A DNA stretch of 64,000 nucleotides from Euborellia annulipes. Its lineage: Eukaryota; Arthropoda; Insecta; Dermaptera; Anisolabididae. Below the pieces are notes generated by a model. It did not search any database, was not told where the DNA came from, and worked only from the letters and a program-made list of their open reading frames with translations. This document shows, one piece after another, positions 21,205 through 32,208 of this stretch (position 1 is its first letter; each line of letters begins with the position of its first letter). The stretch is taken from contig JAKCPI010005527.1 of assembly GCA_023213315.1 (NCBI GenBank), forward strand, positions 31,014 through 95,013, written 5' to 3'. The position numbers and the translations under genes were made by a program.

Positions 21205-21885
21205 AAGATAAAAAATCTGGTGTGACTGGCGCACAGCACACAACTTTCTCTTACCTTCGGTAATCGAAAGTTGTGTTCTGTGCTTGTCACACCAGATTTT
21301 TTCTGTCGACATATATTTAGTTCCCGACAGTACGGAACATGAATTCAGATGTAAAATTTATAAGTATGGGAAAATATTTATATTTTGTTACCATGGCAAC
21401 CATTTCTCCATCTCCCCTATGAAATACAAGAGTAAAGTGGTCTTCAGAAGATTTCAATTGCAAAATGAGAATATACATTTGAAAGAGCATCTAAAAAATA
21501 ATTGATTTTTGAATTTTAAAAAAAAATCGTTGGAGCAAATTTTGAGAAAATCGAAAAAAACTGAAAAATTACATCAGTAAAGTACTAGTACTTTTTGGTC
21601 GATTTTGTTCAAAAGCTTATTTTCCCGGTCCCGGGGATGTTTAACTTAAATATAAAATTTCAACCTCATAGCTCAATTCCTTCATCCTTAAAATTGAACA
21701 CACACCCACCCACCCACCCACCCACCCACCCACCCACAGACAGACCATGTCGCGAAAACCACTTTTTTGGATTCAGGGGACCTCAAAACGTGAAGATCCA
21801 TCAAAATCTCGACATCGAATTTTTGACATGAATCCAATACTTTCTCTCTATATATATATTACATATATACATAGGTAAGAGAAAG
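21205..21885 (+). repeat. R1 repeat, best full-length copy
   Basis: Order: 90-bp hairpin (21213-21302, AATCTGGTGTGAC...GTCACACCAGATT, centre CTTTCTCTTACC...GGTAATCGAAAG), GTCGACATATATTTAGT, TGTAAAATTTATAA, TTGTTACCATGGCAACC, GAAGATTTCAA, TAATTGATTTTTGAATTT, AAGTACTAGTACT, AAAATTTCAACCT, a microsatellite (CCCA)n at 21700-21737, CATGTCGCGAAAA, GACATGAATCCAATACTTTC and a terminal palindrome GAGAAAGTA. At least 15 copies or fragments occur here. No coding frame; class unknown. Confidence 0.75.
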
Positions 21886-22504
21886 TAAAAACAAAATATT
21901 AGAGTAGTTGGCAAAAGTCATTCATATTTAAAGAGTTTGAAGCTACTTGTAATACTTAGAAGGATTATAGAGCGAGGGTGGGCGTTTAAGATGTCAAAAG
22001 AAGTATGAAGGGTGGGTGGTGGGGGGGGGTGGACGTTATAGGAAATTATACCTAAAAGGGCGGCTGCGGCGGCATTTAGATTTATGCCCCCCCCCCCCTC
22101 CTCCCTGTCATTTGTCTCAGGAGTGAAATATGGGTGGGTATAAATAAAATTAAGCAAGTTTTCCAAATGAGAGAGAGATTTGCATACAAGATGAGTGAGA
22201 AGAAAACTCGTAAAATTTTCAAACATGTTTTTCTCCTTCTAAATTGTTTCAAATGACAATTCTTATTTTTTATCATCATCAAATAAAAAAATTTGACTTG
22301 ATAATCATCGTAATAATGTGGGGTGGGGATCTGCCTCCCACGCCTTTGATTGCATCTACACTTAGAGATATTAATTATTATTAATATTGTTTGAAATTCA
22401 TATCAGGACCTGAGGTGCTTTCGTAAACGGAGACACACACCGAAAACCCAATAGTAGCCATCTACCGGCACTCCATGAAGTTACATTATTTTCTATCTCT
22501 AACA
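21886..22504. other. Unassigned sequence with G/C homopolymers
   Basis: G run at 22020-22028 and C run at 22086-22097; no gene evidence. Confidence 0.5.
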
Positions 22505-22785
22505 CAGCGTTTCCCAACCTTTTGAAGTCCACGGGACCCCAAAGGTGCGTTGGGAATAATATTACACACTAGCGGCACCCTTCCTTTTTTTTCCCTTATT
22601 TAAACGAAATTTTTTCGCTTTGGGAAACATTTTTTTCCCTTGCGTGAAAATCATTTGGCCTTTTTTTTGGCAAAACTTTATTTTTTGACCTCTTTATTTT
22701 TATTTATTTTTTTTTTTATCTAAATATCTCGCGGCACCCCTTAGGCATTTTCGCGGCACCCTTGGGTGCCGGTTGGGAACCACTG
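22505..22785. mobile_element. hAT MITE (CAGTGGTTCCCAACC type)
   Basis: Ends CAGCGTTTCCCAACC / GGTTGGGAACCACTG, flanked by CTCTAACA / CTCTAACT (7 of 8). The terminus is the common animal hAT CAGTGGTTCCCAACC type. Confidence 0.8.
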
Positions 22786-23236
22786 CTCTAACTCCTCCTC
22801 CTGGATTAATTTCTAGCTAGTGAACTAATCCTTCCTTTTATCAAGCCTCTTTTGCTAGTGGGAAGTGACTGACATTCAAAGTACATAAGTACTGCCAGTC
22901 GCAGCTAGGGTAGCTCGTGGTCGTCGTCCACGGCCCCTCACCTTTTGAGGGACAAATCAACATAATCTCGATATGTTTTGTTGGATATTAATTACAAATT
23001 TTGTTTTTATAAGAATTTCCAATAAAATAGACAGCGAAAAACTCAAATGGAAAGATTAAATTTAAAATTTTAGAAATTTAGCGTTAATAAAAAAATTTCG
23101 TTTTTTCATTTAAGGACTTTTTCGGCATCTCTGGCCATTTAGACCCCTTCCATATTTATTTAAATTGATTGGTAATAAATTCATTTGAAATTAAAAAGCG
23201 GAAAAAAGTCTTTCGACTTTTGTCAATTTTGCGACT
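22786..23236. other. Unassigned; contains a piece shared with 57719
   Basis: The stretch 23100-23200 (CTTTTTCGGCATC, GGCCATTTAGACCCC, TTTAAATTGATTGGTA) matches 57719-57810 inside a hAT MITE, so it is probably a hAT/SINE remnant. Confidence 0.4.
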
Positions 23237-23244
23237 TTTCCAGA

Positions 23245-23390
23245 TTTTAGAATTTTAATATATCGGCAGAAACTAAATAGAGCTATATGTCGACAGAAAC
23301 AATCTGGTGTGATAGGCACAGAACACTTTCAATTACCCGAGGTAAGAGAAAGTTGTGTCCTGTGCGACCAGTCTCGCCAGATTTTTACCT
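23245..23390. repeat. R1 hairpin unit
   Basis: AATATATCGGCAGAAACTAAAT followed by ATCTGGTGTGA...CTCGCCAGAT hairpin. Confidence 0.65.
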
Positions 23391-23579
23391 GTACTAATAA
23401 AATTAAATTTTTTTTTATTTATTTAATTAAATTTTAAAGAACTCTGCCTTATTTCGGTTATCGGGAGATAAGCTCTCTATTTCTTTTACTTTCTCATAGT
23501 ATTAATTGTTAAAATTTACAGCGACTTTTTTTGCCAAACACAGATATTTTACCGACCATTTGGCTAAAAAAAAATAAAC

Positions 23580-23700
23580 TTTAAAGCCTTGACCCCTAGC
23601 AGAAGAGGCAGGAATTCTACTATACCATTTTGCTAGGGCCCAGGGGCTTTTTTCATTTTTAAGGTCTTTTTCAGCATCTATGGCCATTTAGCCCCCGTAT
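23580..23700 (-). mobile_element. Possible tRNA-derived SINE (family S2-like)
   Basis: Minus-strand tRNA-like head (CCCTGGGCCCTAGCAAAATGG) with body GGCCATAGATGCTGAAAAAG; compare S2 at 11577. Weak B box. Confidence 0.4.
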
Positions 23701-23843
23701 TGTCGTATTTCATGGGACGGGATGCGATTTTCGGTGGGGGCGGTCGGTTGGAAGATTCTATTTACAGGAGAGCTTCTCTGGGGGGATGAAATTTGTTTAG
23801 CACCGTTAAGGTGATTTATGACTTGAATCGAAAGTTTAAAATA

Positions 23844-24443
23844 CAGTAGAGTCCCGGTAATCCGAACTCTTTTTGCGTACGATTTTTTTTTTTTTTTAAG
23901 AGGAATATAAATGAAAATTCCCCCATTGGAAAACACGTAACTAGTTCCATTTAATTCTAGACTTTCCAGCTAATTAATTAAAGGCAAAAAATTAATTATT
24001 CTTTAACCCAATGATTACTAATTTAATTATCTACAACTTATAGAGCTCCTTTTTTTTAAATATATTTTATTTAATGCGATTAATCTAAAAAAAAAAATTT
24101 TTTTTTCGAAAATCAAAAAAAGGGCTTCTATAAGTTGTAGATATTTTAAATAGCTTTAATTTTAAAAAAAATTGAGGTCGATAGCTTCAAAATTGTGGCA
24201 GCTGGAAAGTCCCAAAATTAGCACCCCGAGACGCGCACCTTATAGGAACTTTATTTTATTAAAAAATACGAATTATAAAAAATAGAGAAATAGTATAAGC
24301 ATCATTCACGGTTTACAACGTTATAAATACGAGTTTATTATCAAAATTAACTAATTCAAGCTTACAATTCCGGTTAATCCAAACTTCCCGATAATCCGAA
24401 CGACCCTCGGTCCCAATTAGTTCGGATTAACGGGACTCTACTG
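23844..24443. mobile_element. pogo/Tigger-like MITE, copy 2, with insertion
   Basis: Ends CAGTAGAGTCCCGGTAATCC / GGATTAACGGGACTCTACTG between TA dinucleotides. Relative to the 418-bp copy at 9039, about 300 bp (23919-24235) is replaced by unrelated sequence with inverted words ACTTTCCAGCT and AGCTGGAAAGT. Confidence 0.8.
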
Positions 24444-24515
24444 TATTGTAAAAATTTAGACTAAAAAGAAACATAATTTCTTTAGATGACTAGTTTTTAA
24501 AACTTTCAATTTTTC

Positions 24516-24835
24516 TCGGGGGGGGGGGGGGCGATCGCCCCTCCGATCCCTTTTTTTTTAATAAAAAAACACTCACACTTTATTCTCATTCACACTCACA
24601 TACACACAGTATTTTCGGCAACTCAGGCCATATAAGACTTTAAACGATACTCGTATTTATAATACATATTTATTTGGGGTCCAGGCATTCTTATTTAAGC
24701 CATTTGGTATCCAAGTGGCTTAAATAAAATCATCGGACTGCCTGGGGTCCGAACCCGCGACGTTTGTTATACGAGGTTAGCACACTAACCTCTACGCCAA
24801 GCCCCCGAGGGGCTGCTCCCCTTTAATCCGCCCCT
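24516..24835. mobile_element. hAT MITE (GGGGCGATCGCCCC) with nested SINE
   Basis: G run, GCGATCGCCCC, and right end TTTAATCCGCCCCTG match the element at 57655. The left terminus is not clear. SINE S1 lies inside. Confidence 0.6.
24550..24808 (-). mobile_element. SINE S1
   Basis: Complete minus-strand copy: T-rich tail, CA/TC tract, GGCAACTCAGGCC, ATTTAAGCCATTTGG, GGACTGCCTGGGG, tRNA-like head ending at CCCCCGAGG. Confidence 0.85.
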
Positions 24836-25433
24836 GTTTTAGGTGTTACGTTTTCGTTGTCGCTCAATGAGAAAATAATACGTGCCCCACATACCATTGA
24901 CAGACAATATAATGACTAAAGAGAAAATGAAATAATTTTTGCACATATTTCTAATAGAGTACGTGACTTGGGAAAAAATTATTTAATTTTTATTATTTCA
25001 TAGGTTAGAATATAAAGACATTTTATTCGTTGAGAGCAGAGAAGAGAAGAGAGGATTTATATGCATTTAAACTCGTCGACAGAAGTTTTAGAAAATTGGG
25101 AAATAAATATGGCGGCGGGGCGGTTGAACACTAATCCCCATCTTGCGGAATAAAGAATCACCAATATAAGATATGAGAATTTATTACCCTATGTGGGGGT
25201 GGGGGTGGATCCCCTCTCACTCGTATTATCCCTCTTGGCAGACAGAAACGATACGGCTAAATGGTGGCTGGCTGGCAGGGGGGGGGGAGGCTTAAAGCTC
25301 AACCACACACTGGGTGTATTCCCAAAGACACTTTATATATCGTATAATGATCCCCTTCACACCCACAAACAGAAAAGAAATTATAGCGAAAAGAAAGAGA
25401 GAGGGGAGTAGAAAAAAGAAATTAGATAATTTA
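24836..25433. other. Unassigned region
   Basis: Holds GA-rich tracts and a G run (25278-25287). No exon, promoter or element end recognised. Confidence 0.45.
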
Positions 25434-26545
25434 AAAATCTGGTGTGAACTAACGCACAACACACAACTTTCTCTTACCTTCGGTCATCGAAAGTTGTGTT
25501 CTGTGCTTTTCACACCAGATTTTTCGTGTCGACATGTATTTAGTTTCCGCCGATTTATTAGAATTTAAGATGTAAAATTTATAATTATGGGAAAATGTTT
25601 ATATTTTGTTAACATGGCAACCATTTCTCCTATCTTTCCTATGAAGTACAAGAGTAAAGTGGTCTTCAGAAGATTTCAATGGCAAAACGAGAATATACAT
25701 TGTTGTGATCTAAAAATTATACCTATAACATAAAATGATATTTTTTTAAAATAACCCGCGAGAGCGTAATCTCCCACCCCAGAGGAGTGGCTTGAGGGAG
25801 CTCTCTGCGGGCAAAACTTAGAAAACACATAGATATGAATGAAGCAGAACGGAGAAGACATGTGAAGAGAGAGGCCCGAACGAGCAGCAAAAATCATGCT
25901 GGCTCTCTTTGTTGGGTTTTTTTATATAACATCCCCTAAAGAGGAGAATATATATTATCATAATATCATAAGTTTAAATATTTGTTTGTATTGTGTGTGT
26001 CAAGAAGAGGAGGAGAAGAATTCGTTGGAATCCGAAGCATCAACAAGAACACAAGTTATCATTGTATGTACACCGATTTTATATATAATTTTTTGAAAAA
26101 TATAAAACTTTTGTTAAACTCAATTAGTTGTTAATTACTTAATCAATTTTACCTCGTAACAACATTTCAAAGAGAATCTAAAAAAATAATTGATTTTTGA
26201 ATTTAAATCAAAATCATTAGAACGAATTTTGAGAAAATAGAAAAAAAAACTGAAAAAGTACATCAGTAAAGTACTAGTACTCTTTGGCCGATTTTGTTCA
26301 AAAGCTTCGAGTCATGTCCCAGGAGGGCACCTAACTTAAATATAAAATTTCAACCTTCTAGCTCTTTTCGTTATTGAGATATTTTGTTCACAGACCCCAC
26401 AGACAGACAGACAGACCATGTCGCGAAAAACCACTTTTTTGGATTCAGGAGACCTCAAAACGTGTATTTCCATCCAAATCTCGACATCAAATTTTTGACA
26501 TGAATCCGAAACTTGCTCTCTCTATATATAGGTAAGAGAAAAAAA
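25434..26545 (+). repeat. R1 repeat interrupted by an LTR
   Basis: R1 hairpin 25436-25525 and body to GAATATACAT (25700), resuming at TTCAAAGAGAATCTAAA (26166) and ending in the GAGAAA palindrome. The gap is exactly the LTR-like insertion. Confidence 0.8.
25701..26161. mobile_element. Solo LTR (461 bp)
   Basis: Starts TGTTGTGATC and ends CTCGTAACA (TG...CA) with a 4-bp duplication ACAT on both sides (25697-25700, 26162-26165), inside an R1 repeat whose uninterrupted sequence is known from other copies. Length and TG/CA ends fit a solo LTR; the clade is undetermined and no internal retroviral region is present. Confidence 0.75.
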
Positions 26546-27500
26546 AAACGCATATACGTACTTAAAAATAAATTCTTTTACGTAGTTTGTTTGTTAGTCT
26601 TTTTAAACGAGGACAGTTATGATGTTGTTGTGGTCCACGCGTGCCATGTCGATAATCATTCAGTCAATGGCACATTAATGGACTGTTTATACGGGGGGGC
26701 GGGGGGGGTCCATTTTGTCTCGTGTTATTAGTTCTACATGATTCATATTATCGTCAAATAGCCAGGTTTAATTACCATGTATGCCATCGAACGAACAACG
26801 TTGCAGTTGCCACCCCCACCCCCACCCCCACCCCCACCACTCGCTCTCTCGCCTTCATTAATATAACACTCGTTATTGTAATCGGGAATGAACAAAAAAA
26901 AAAAAAAAATAAAAAAATCCTCTTTCTTTCTGGGGGGCATTCAAATCGAATTATACTCGTATGTAATAGAGAAATAATAATATTTTATTTTTAATAAAAA
27001 TGTAAATTTTTAGATCATTTTTTTATAAAAAAAAAAAAAAATATATTGTCAATTTTATTTTATTAAAATAAATTTTTTTAATCTTTACCCACTACCGAAA
27101 GTTTGATTGATATAGTTAATAGAATCAGGGAAAAAAAAGGGAAAGTTCTGCAATTTCGTTAAACAAATTGGTAGATGAATGATAGGGGAGTTGTGTTTTT
27201 ATACACAAATTCTTTTCGTGATTTTGATGGATATACACGTTTTGAGGTCCCCTGAGTCCAAAAAGGGGGTCCCACAAATTGGTATCTGAACTTATTCAAA
27301 TGTGGAATTTAGGAGAAAAAGAATTTTATCTGATTGCTTTATTTTATTCTTAAAATATTCAGTGAATTTTATGACATTATTTTATTCTTAAAATATTCAG
27401 TTAAAAAAAAAAGAAAATTTAATTATATAACAATTTTTATTATTTTTCATTTGAGAGATTTAATTATAATATTTCATTATTTAAAATAATTAGATGGAGT
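26546..27500. other. Unassigned, low-complexity rich
   Basis: Contains a G-rich run at 26694-26709, (CCCCCA)n at 26812-26838 and poly-A runs near 26894 and 27030. An R1 tail word (TTTTGAGGTCCCCTGAGTCC) lies at 27239. No gene. Confidence 0.5.
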
Positions 27501-27660
27501 CAAGGGCGGATCCATAGATGTTTCTCAGGGGGGGGGTAATCTGGAGTGACTGGTCGCACAGCCACTATTTTTTTTTTTTTTTTTTCGAAAAAAAGTATTT
27601 TTTTAAATCTCGGGGGGGGGGGGGGTAATTACCCTCTTTACCCCCCTGTATCCGCCCTTG
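27501..27660. mobile_element. hAT MITE, family CAAGGGCGGAT, copy 3
   Basis: Ends CAAGGGCGGATCC / TATCCGCCCTTG, perfect 8-bp duplication GATGGAGT (27493-27500, 27661-27668). Shortest copy (160 bp). Confidence 0.9.
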
Positions 27661-27670
27661 GATGGAGTCA

Positions 27671-28019
27671 TGAAAGTAACAAGACGAATGCAGCTACTCA
27701 TATTCTTTTATTCTAATCCTCGCCCTCACGGATGACGTTTCGGCCCGAGATCTAGACCATCTTCAGAGCCGGCTGCCAATAATCAAAATATGTGGAAATT
27801 TGCAACAACATTCAGCATGTGGTCCGCTCACAACAAAACTTAAGAGAATATTTTCTCAAGCTGAATGTTGTTGTCGCTGTTGTTGCAAATTTCCACATTT
27901 TTTGATTATTGCCAGCCGGCTCTGAAGATGGCCTAAATTTCGGGCCGAAACGTCAGCCGTGAGGGCGAGAATTAGAATAAAAGAATATGACTCGCTGCAT
28001 TCGTCTAGTTATTTTCATT
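27671..28019. repeat. Palindrome with two hammerhead-like motifs
   Basis: Arms begin GAAAGTAACAAGACGAATG and end CATTCGTCTAGTTATTTTC. Motifs at 27734-27766 (minus) and 27922-27954 (plus: CTGAAGA, U, GGCC...GGCC, GAAACGTC; outer stem CGGCT/AGCCG). Confidence 0.7.
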
Positions 28020-28085
28020 AAGCCTACAGCCGCAGACCTTTATCGATTAAAATAATTAGGTTTAGCCTTTTTAATAAGGAGAGTG

Positions 28086-29598
28086 CCCTCGGGCTTGGTG
28101 TAATTGGTAGCGCGCCTACCTTGTATACGGAGGGTCGCGGGTTCGTATCCCAGACAGTCCGATGATTTTATTTAAGCCATTTGGATACCAAAAAGCAAAA
28201 TGATGTTTTTTAAATTCCCCTGTATAAAAATCGTAATTTTTCACATGCCATAGAGCGCGCGTGCGCGTGCGCACCAAAGTGCACCCCCCTCCCCCCCCCG
28301 CGGGTCACGCACTTGTCAGCATTATTGCGAGTCCGAGGAGACGATTGTTGGCACCCTTTCAAAGCTCTCAACTTTGGCCGTTAAGCCCCCCGAGTAATTT
28401 GCATAACATTTTTCATAATTAGTCCCCAAATTCACCATCTCTCTTTCTTTCTCTCTTCCAAATACGTTTAATCAAATAATAAAAAAAAAATGTCGATTTC
28501 TATTTTTATATACGAATGTATTTAAATAAAAAAAAGGAATAAACCATTTGAAAGATAATTGGTTTTAGGTTCTCATTTAAATGGAATGACGTATTCCGGA
28601 TTAATAATAAAAACATTTCCCATGTGTGTGTGTGTGTGTGTGTGTGAATTAGTAAATAGATTGTGAATTAATGAATATATTATTATGTTAAAGAAACAGG
28701 AGACCGAAACGTTCAAATTCTTGGATAAAAGTCAAAAAAAAAAAAAAAAAAAAAATTTGTCACTTTTTACTTTCTCTTATTTCTATAAAGAGAAAGTAAA
28801 TAGTTGATGAGAATACACGTTTTGAGTGTTTCAGATTATCTCTTTGACTAATGTCTCTCTTGTTTGTAAAATTAAAGATCTTGGCCAGAAACTCCCAGGA
28901 GATGCAATCTTATCTATTTAGAGACAAAGTATTGTGATAGTGTCAAAAATGTTCATATAAATACTCGTTTCAACGATTCTTCTGAACAATATTTTACCAC
29001 CATTTTACCGGACCCACTATATAAATAAATAAATAAATTTAAGCGGGTCGTAATAAATTTATTTATTTATTTATTATTATTTATTTATATAGTGGGTCCG
29101 GTAAAATGGTGGGACGTTTGCAAAAAACAAATTTGTAATTTTAGATCTGTATCTCACCCCTTCCCCCCCCCCCCCCCCCCCCAATGGCATATAACAAGAA
29201 GATTTTGACCAATTTCCCAATTGGATCGCCGTATTTGGAAGAGAGAAAGAAAAAGAGAGATGGTGAATTTGGTGACTAATTATGAAAAATGTTATGCAAA
29301 TTACTCGGGGGGCTTAACGGCCAAAGTTGAGAGCTTTGAAAGGGTGCCAACAATCGTCTCCTCGGACTCGCAATAATGCTGACAAGTGCGTGACCCGCAG
29401 GGGAGGGGGGGTGCACTTTGGTGCACGCGCTCTATGGCATGTGAAAAACTACGATTTTTATACAGGCGAATTTAAAAAACATCATTTTGCTTTTTGGTAT
29501 CCAAATGGCTTAAATAAAATCATCGGACTGTCTGGGATTCGAACCCGCGACCCTCTGTATACAAGGTAGGCACGCTACCAACTACTCCAAGCCCCGTG
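28086..29598. repeat. 1.5-kb inverted repeat whose arms include a SINE
   Basis: Arms 28086-28466 and 29229-29598 are near-perfect complements including SINE S1 heads (28086-28195; 29490-29598), then GATGTTTTTTAAATTC and GCACGCACTTGTCAGC-like sequence. The spacer holds (GT)n at 28625-28647, poly-A, an inner palindrome (28998-29109) and a C run (29165-29182). Confidence 0.75.
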
Positions 29599-29600
29599 GG

Positions 29601-29990
29601 CAGGTGTAAAATTTATAAACATGGGAAATTATTTATATTTTGCAACCATTTCTCCTATCTCTGCTATGAAGTACAAGAGTAAAGTGGTAAAGTGGTCTTC
29701 AGAAGATTTCAATGGCAAAATGAGAATGTACATTTTAAAGAACATCTAAAAAATAATTTATTTAATTGTTTTTTTTAATTTTAATCAAAATCGTTGGAGC
29801 GAATTTAGAGAAAATCGAAAAAAAAAAACTGAAAAAGTGATTCAGTAGAGTACTAGTACTCTATGGCCGATTTTGATTAAAAGCTTATTTTGACGCCCTA
29901 GGTGGGTGTCTAACTTAAATATAAAATTTGAATCTCCTAGCTCAATTCCTTCATGCTTAAAATTGAACACAATTTTAAGAAAATCTAAAA
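29601..29990 (+). repeat. R1 body fragment
   Basis: TGTAAAATTTATAAACATGGG through GAAGATTTCAATGGC, TACTAGTACTC and AAATTTGAATCTCC; hairpin absent. Confidence 0.7.
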
Positions 29991-30127
29991 AAAATACTGG
30001 AAAAGTACACCAGTAAAGAACTAATAGGCCTACTCTCCATTTTAATCTCTATAATGCTAGATGATATTTCGCTCTGATAACATTTTGTTTTAAAGAAGAA
30101 CGTAGCAAAGCAAAGGGGATGTCTAAA

Positions 30128-30160
30128 TTCTTCTCTCTCTCTCTCTCTCTCTCTCTCTAA
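30128..30160. repeat. (CT)n microsatellite
   Basis: About 30 bp of CT repeats in otherwise unassigned sequence (29990-30285). Confidence 0.85.
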
Positions 30161-30285
30161 CAATTTATCGATCAATGGTGATTTTATTATTTGAACCCTC
30201 TCTTCAATAAATGAGCTGATCGACTTAATTAAAACTAGGTTATCTATAGGGAAAGAAGAAGACTATTATGTCGCTCTGTATATAA

Positions 30286-30588
30286 ATGAGGAGGGGGGGC
30301 AGGGGGAGGGGACGAACCTCTGGTTGGTTGTGGCATCAACGCCGCCGCGGTGGCGCCGCGCACCGGTATGAATATGTAACAGAATTGGTTGGGGTGGGGG
30401 GGATGGAATTCACAACGAACCTAATGGCTGATGTTGAACATCATCTCTCACCCCCCGCCCCCGCCCCAACTGCTTTTTGCACAAATGGTGGAGGATCAGC
30501 AGCAGCAGCAGAGGGATCAGTGTGCGGGAAGGGGATTCCGCTTGGCGTTATGACAATCAGTCCTGTCTGTGACCCTCCACCAATATAA
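30286..30588 (+). CDS. GC/CpG-rich island with open frame, exon candidate
   Basis: A roughly 300-bp GC-rich block (many CpG, CGCCGCCGCGGTGGCGCCG) in AT-rich surroundings, open for 100 codons. An inner start gives a peptide beginning MEFTTNLMADVEHHL, then PPAPAPT and GGGSAAAAEGS low-complexity runs, like the unstructured N-termini of regulatory proteins. The frame ends at TAA 30586-30588. No donor or acceptor is clear and no domain is recognisable. It could instead be a CpG-rich 5' region or chance. Confidence 0.25.
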   Translation: MRRGGRGRGRTSGWLWHQRRRGGAAHRYEYVTELVGVGGMEFTTNLMADVEHHLSPPAPAPTAFCTNGGGSAAAAEGSVCGKGIPLGVMTISPVCDPPPI

Positions 30589-31221
30589 ATAGTAGAGCTC
30601 TTCATCACCCTTTCCACATATTATATATATTATATATTTTCATATGGGACATGTAATCTAAAACCCAAATGTAAATCCGAACGAAATTTAATCTCTGTTT
30701 TGAAAATAAATAAATATCCTAGGCTACTGGAAGAATAAAAAATCTGTTGTGCACCGTGCTGGTCACACCAGTTTTTTTGTGTCGAGATATATTTAGTTTC
30801 CCATAGCACCTTAGTTTCAAACTTGCATTTTAAATGTTGACTGCTTGAAATAAACTCTATTTATTTTTCAAAATTTTAATCTCATATTTGGACATTTTAT
30901 AAACAATATAGAATCGTAAATAAATACAAAATTTCATAAGAATTGAAAAAAAAATTTTTTTAAATGCGTAAAAAGTTCCAAAGGGGACCCCTTTTGAATC
31001 GAAATTAACATACAGGATTTAACATTGGCTCTCTGGAAGGAAGAGCCGGAAAGTGAATTTAAAACAAGGGGAAAGAGAGAAAAGATAATGAGTGCAAGTG
31101 AGATAGAGATAGTCACTTAAAGGAGCTTGTTTCTGCCCATCGTCTAGGAAACAAACAATGAGTGACGTCATCCATTTTTCTCGGAAACAATTAAAGACAG
31201 AATTAAAATAAAATAAAAAGA

Positions 31222-32208
31222 AGCCCTTGGGGTTTGGTGTAGAGGTTAGCGTGCTAACCTCGTATACCAAACGTCGCGGGTTCGGACCCCAGGCAGTTCG
31301 ATGATTTTATTTAAGCCATTTGGATACCAGATGGCTTAAATAAGAATGCCTGGACCCCAAATAAATATATCTTATACTATTAAACGAGCAATGTATGTTT
31401 GTTTACATGTATGCATATCAGCTCTCGAAAACGGCTCTAACGATTTTTTTTTCAAATTTTAAATATATACTATTGTGGTCCTAAAATGAAATTGTTCTAG
31501 GTCTCATGTATGGGAAAATTCGGGTACTAGTACTTTACAGGTGTACTTTTTTAGTTTTTTCCAATTTTCTCGAAATTCATTTTAAAGATTAATGCGAAAT
31601 TTTGTAAATTTAATTTTTTATATTAATAATTACTTACAATGTATTTAATTTAATAATGCCAACAATAGCAATTAGTAGAAAAATACCTATTATTTAAATT
31701 CTATTATTAAAATATTAATTATTAATTAATTTTATTGAAAATAATAATTTTTAATTGTCTCCAAGCTGACGCATTTCCTGGGCAACTCTCTTACGTATAT
31801 CTCATGATTAAAGTTCTCTTATGAGGCACTATCACCTCTAAGTATCCACCCAGTAATGTTGCTATTCCTCAAAGCTCTCCCTGGACTGTTATTTCTTATT
31901 TTGGTGTTTTTATTGATGTTTCCATTGAGGAGCAAGTTGTCTCGTTATAATTTCTTTCAAATTTTAAATATTTTCCTATTTCTTCTATACAAATCAAATT
32001 GCGCTTCTCGAGTACTCGTACTTTACTGATGTACTTTTTTTATTTTTTTTACAATTTTATAAAAAAAAAAGACCGAGCTCCGGCTCGGTCAACCCGGAAC
32101 TATTATAAATACTAGTATCGTTTAAAGTCTTATATGGTCTAAGTTGCCGAAACGACTGTAGGAATGTGAGTGTGAATGAGAAAAAAGTGCGAGTGTTAAA
32201 AAAAAAGT
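31222..32208 (+). mobile_element. SINE S1 interrupted by Helitron-like element
   Basis: SINE head and body at 31222-31369 continue at 32103-32208 (TATAAATACTAGTATCGTTTAAAGTC, GTTGCCGAAACGAC, tail). The inserted H element sits between A and T of the SINE. Confidence 0.8.
31370..32102 (+). mobile_element. Helitron-like element H, copy 2, complete
   Basis: Starts TCTTATACTATTAAACGAGC, ends with hairpin GACCGAGCTCCGGCTCGGTC followed by AACCCGGAACTA, and lies A|T within a SINE without target duplication. TC start, terminal hairpin and A|T site fit Helitron; the last bases are CTA rather than a strict CTRR. Confidence 0.75.

Noticed and set aside
28086..29598. CRISPR-like or phage features
   Set aside because: Repeats are inverted and dispersed, not regularly spaced short direct repeats; the sequence is animal-type.
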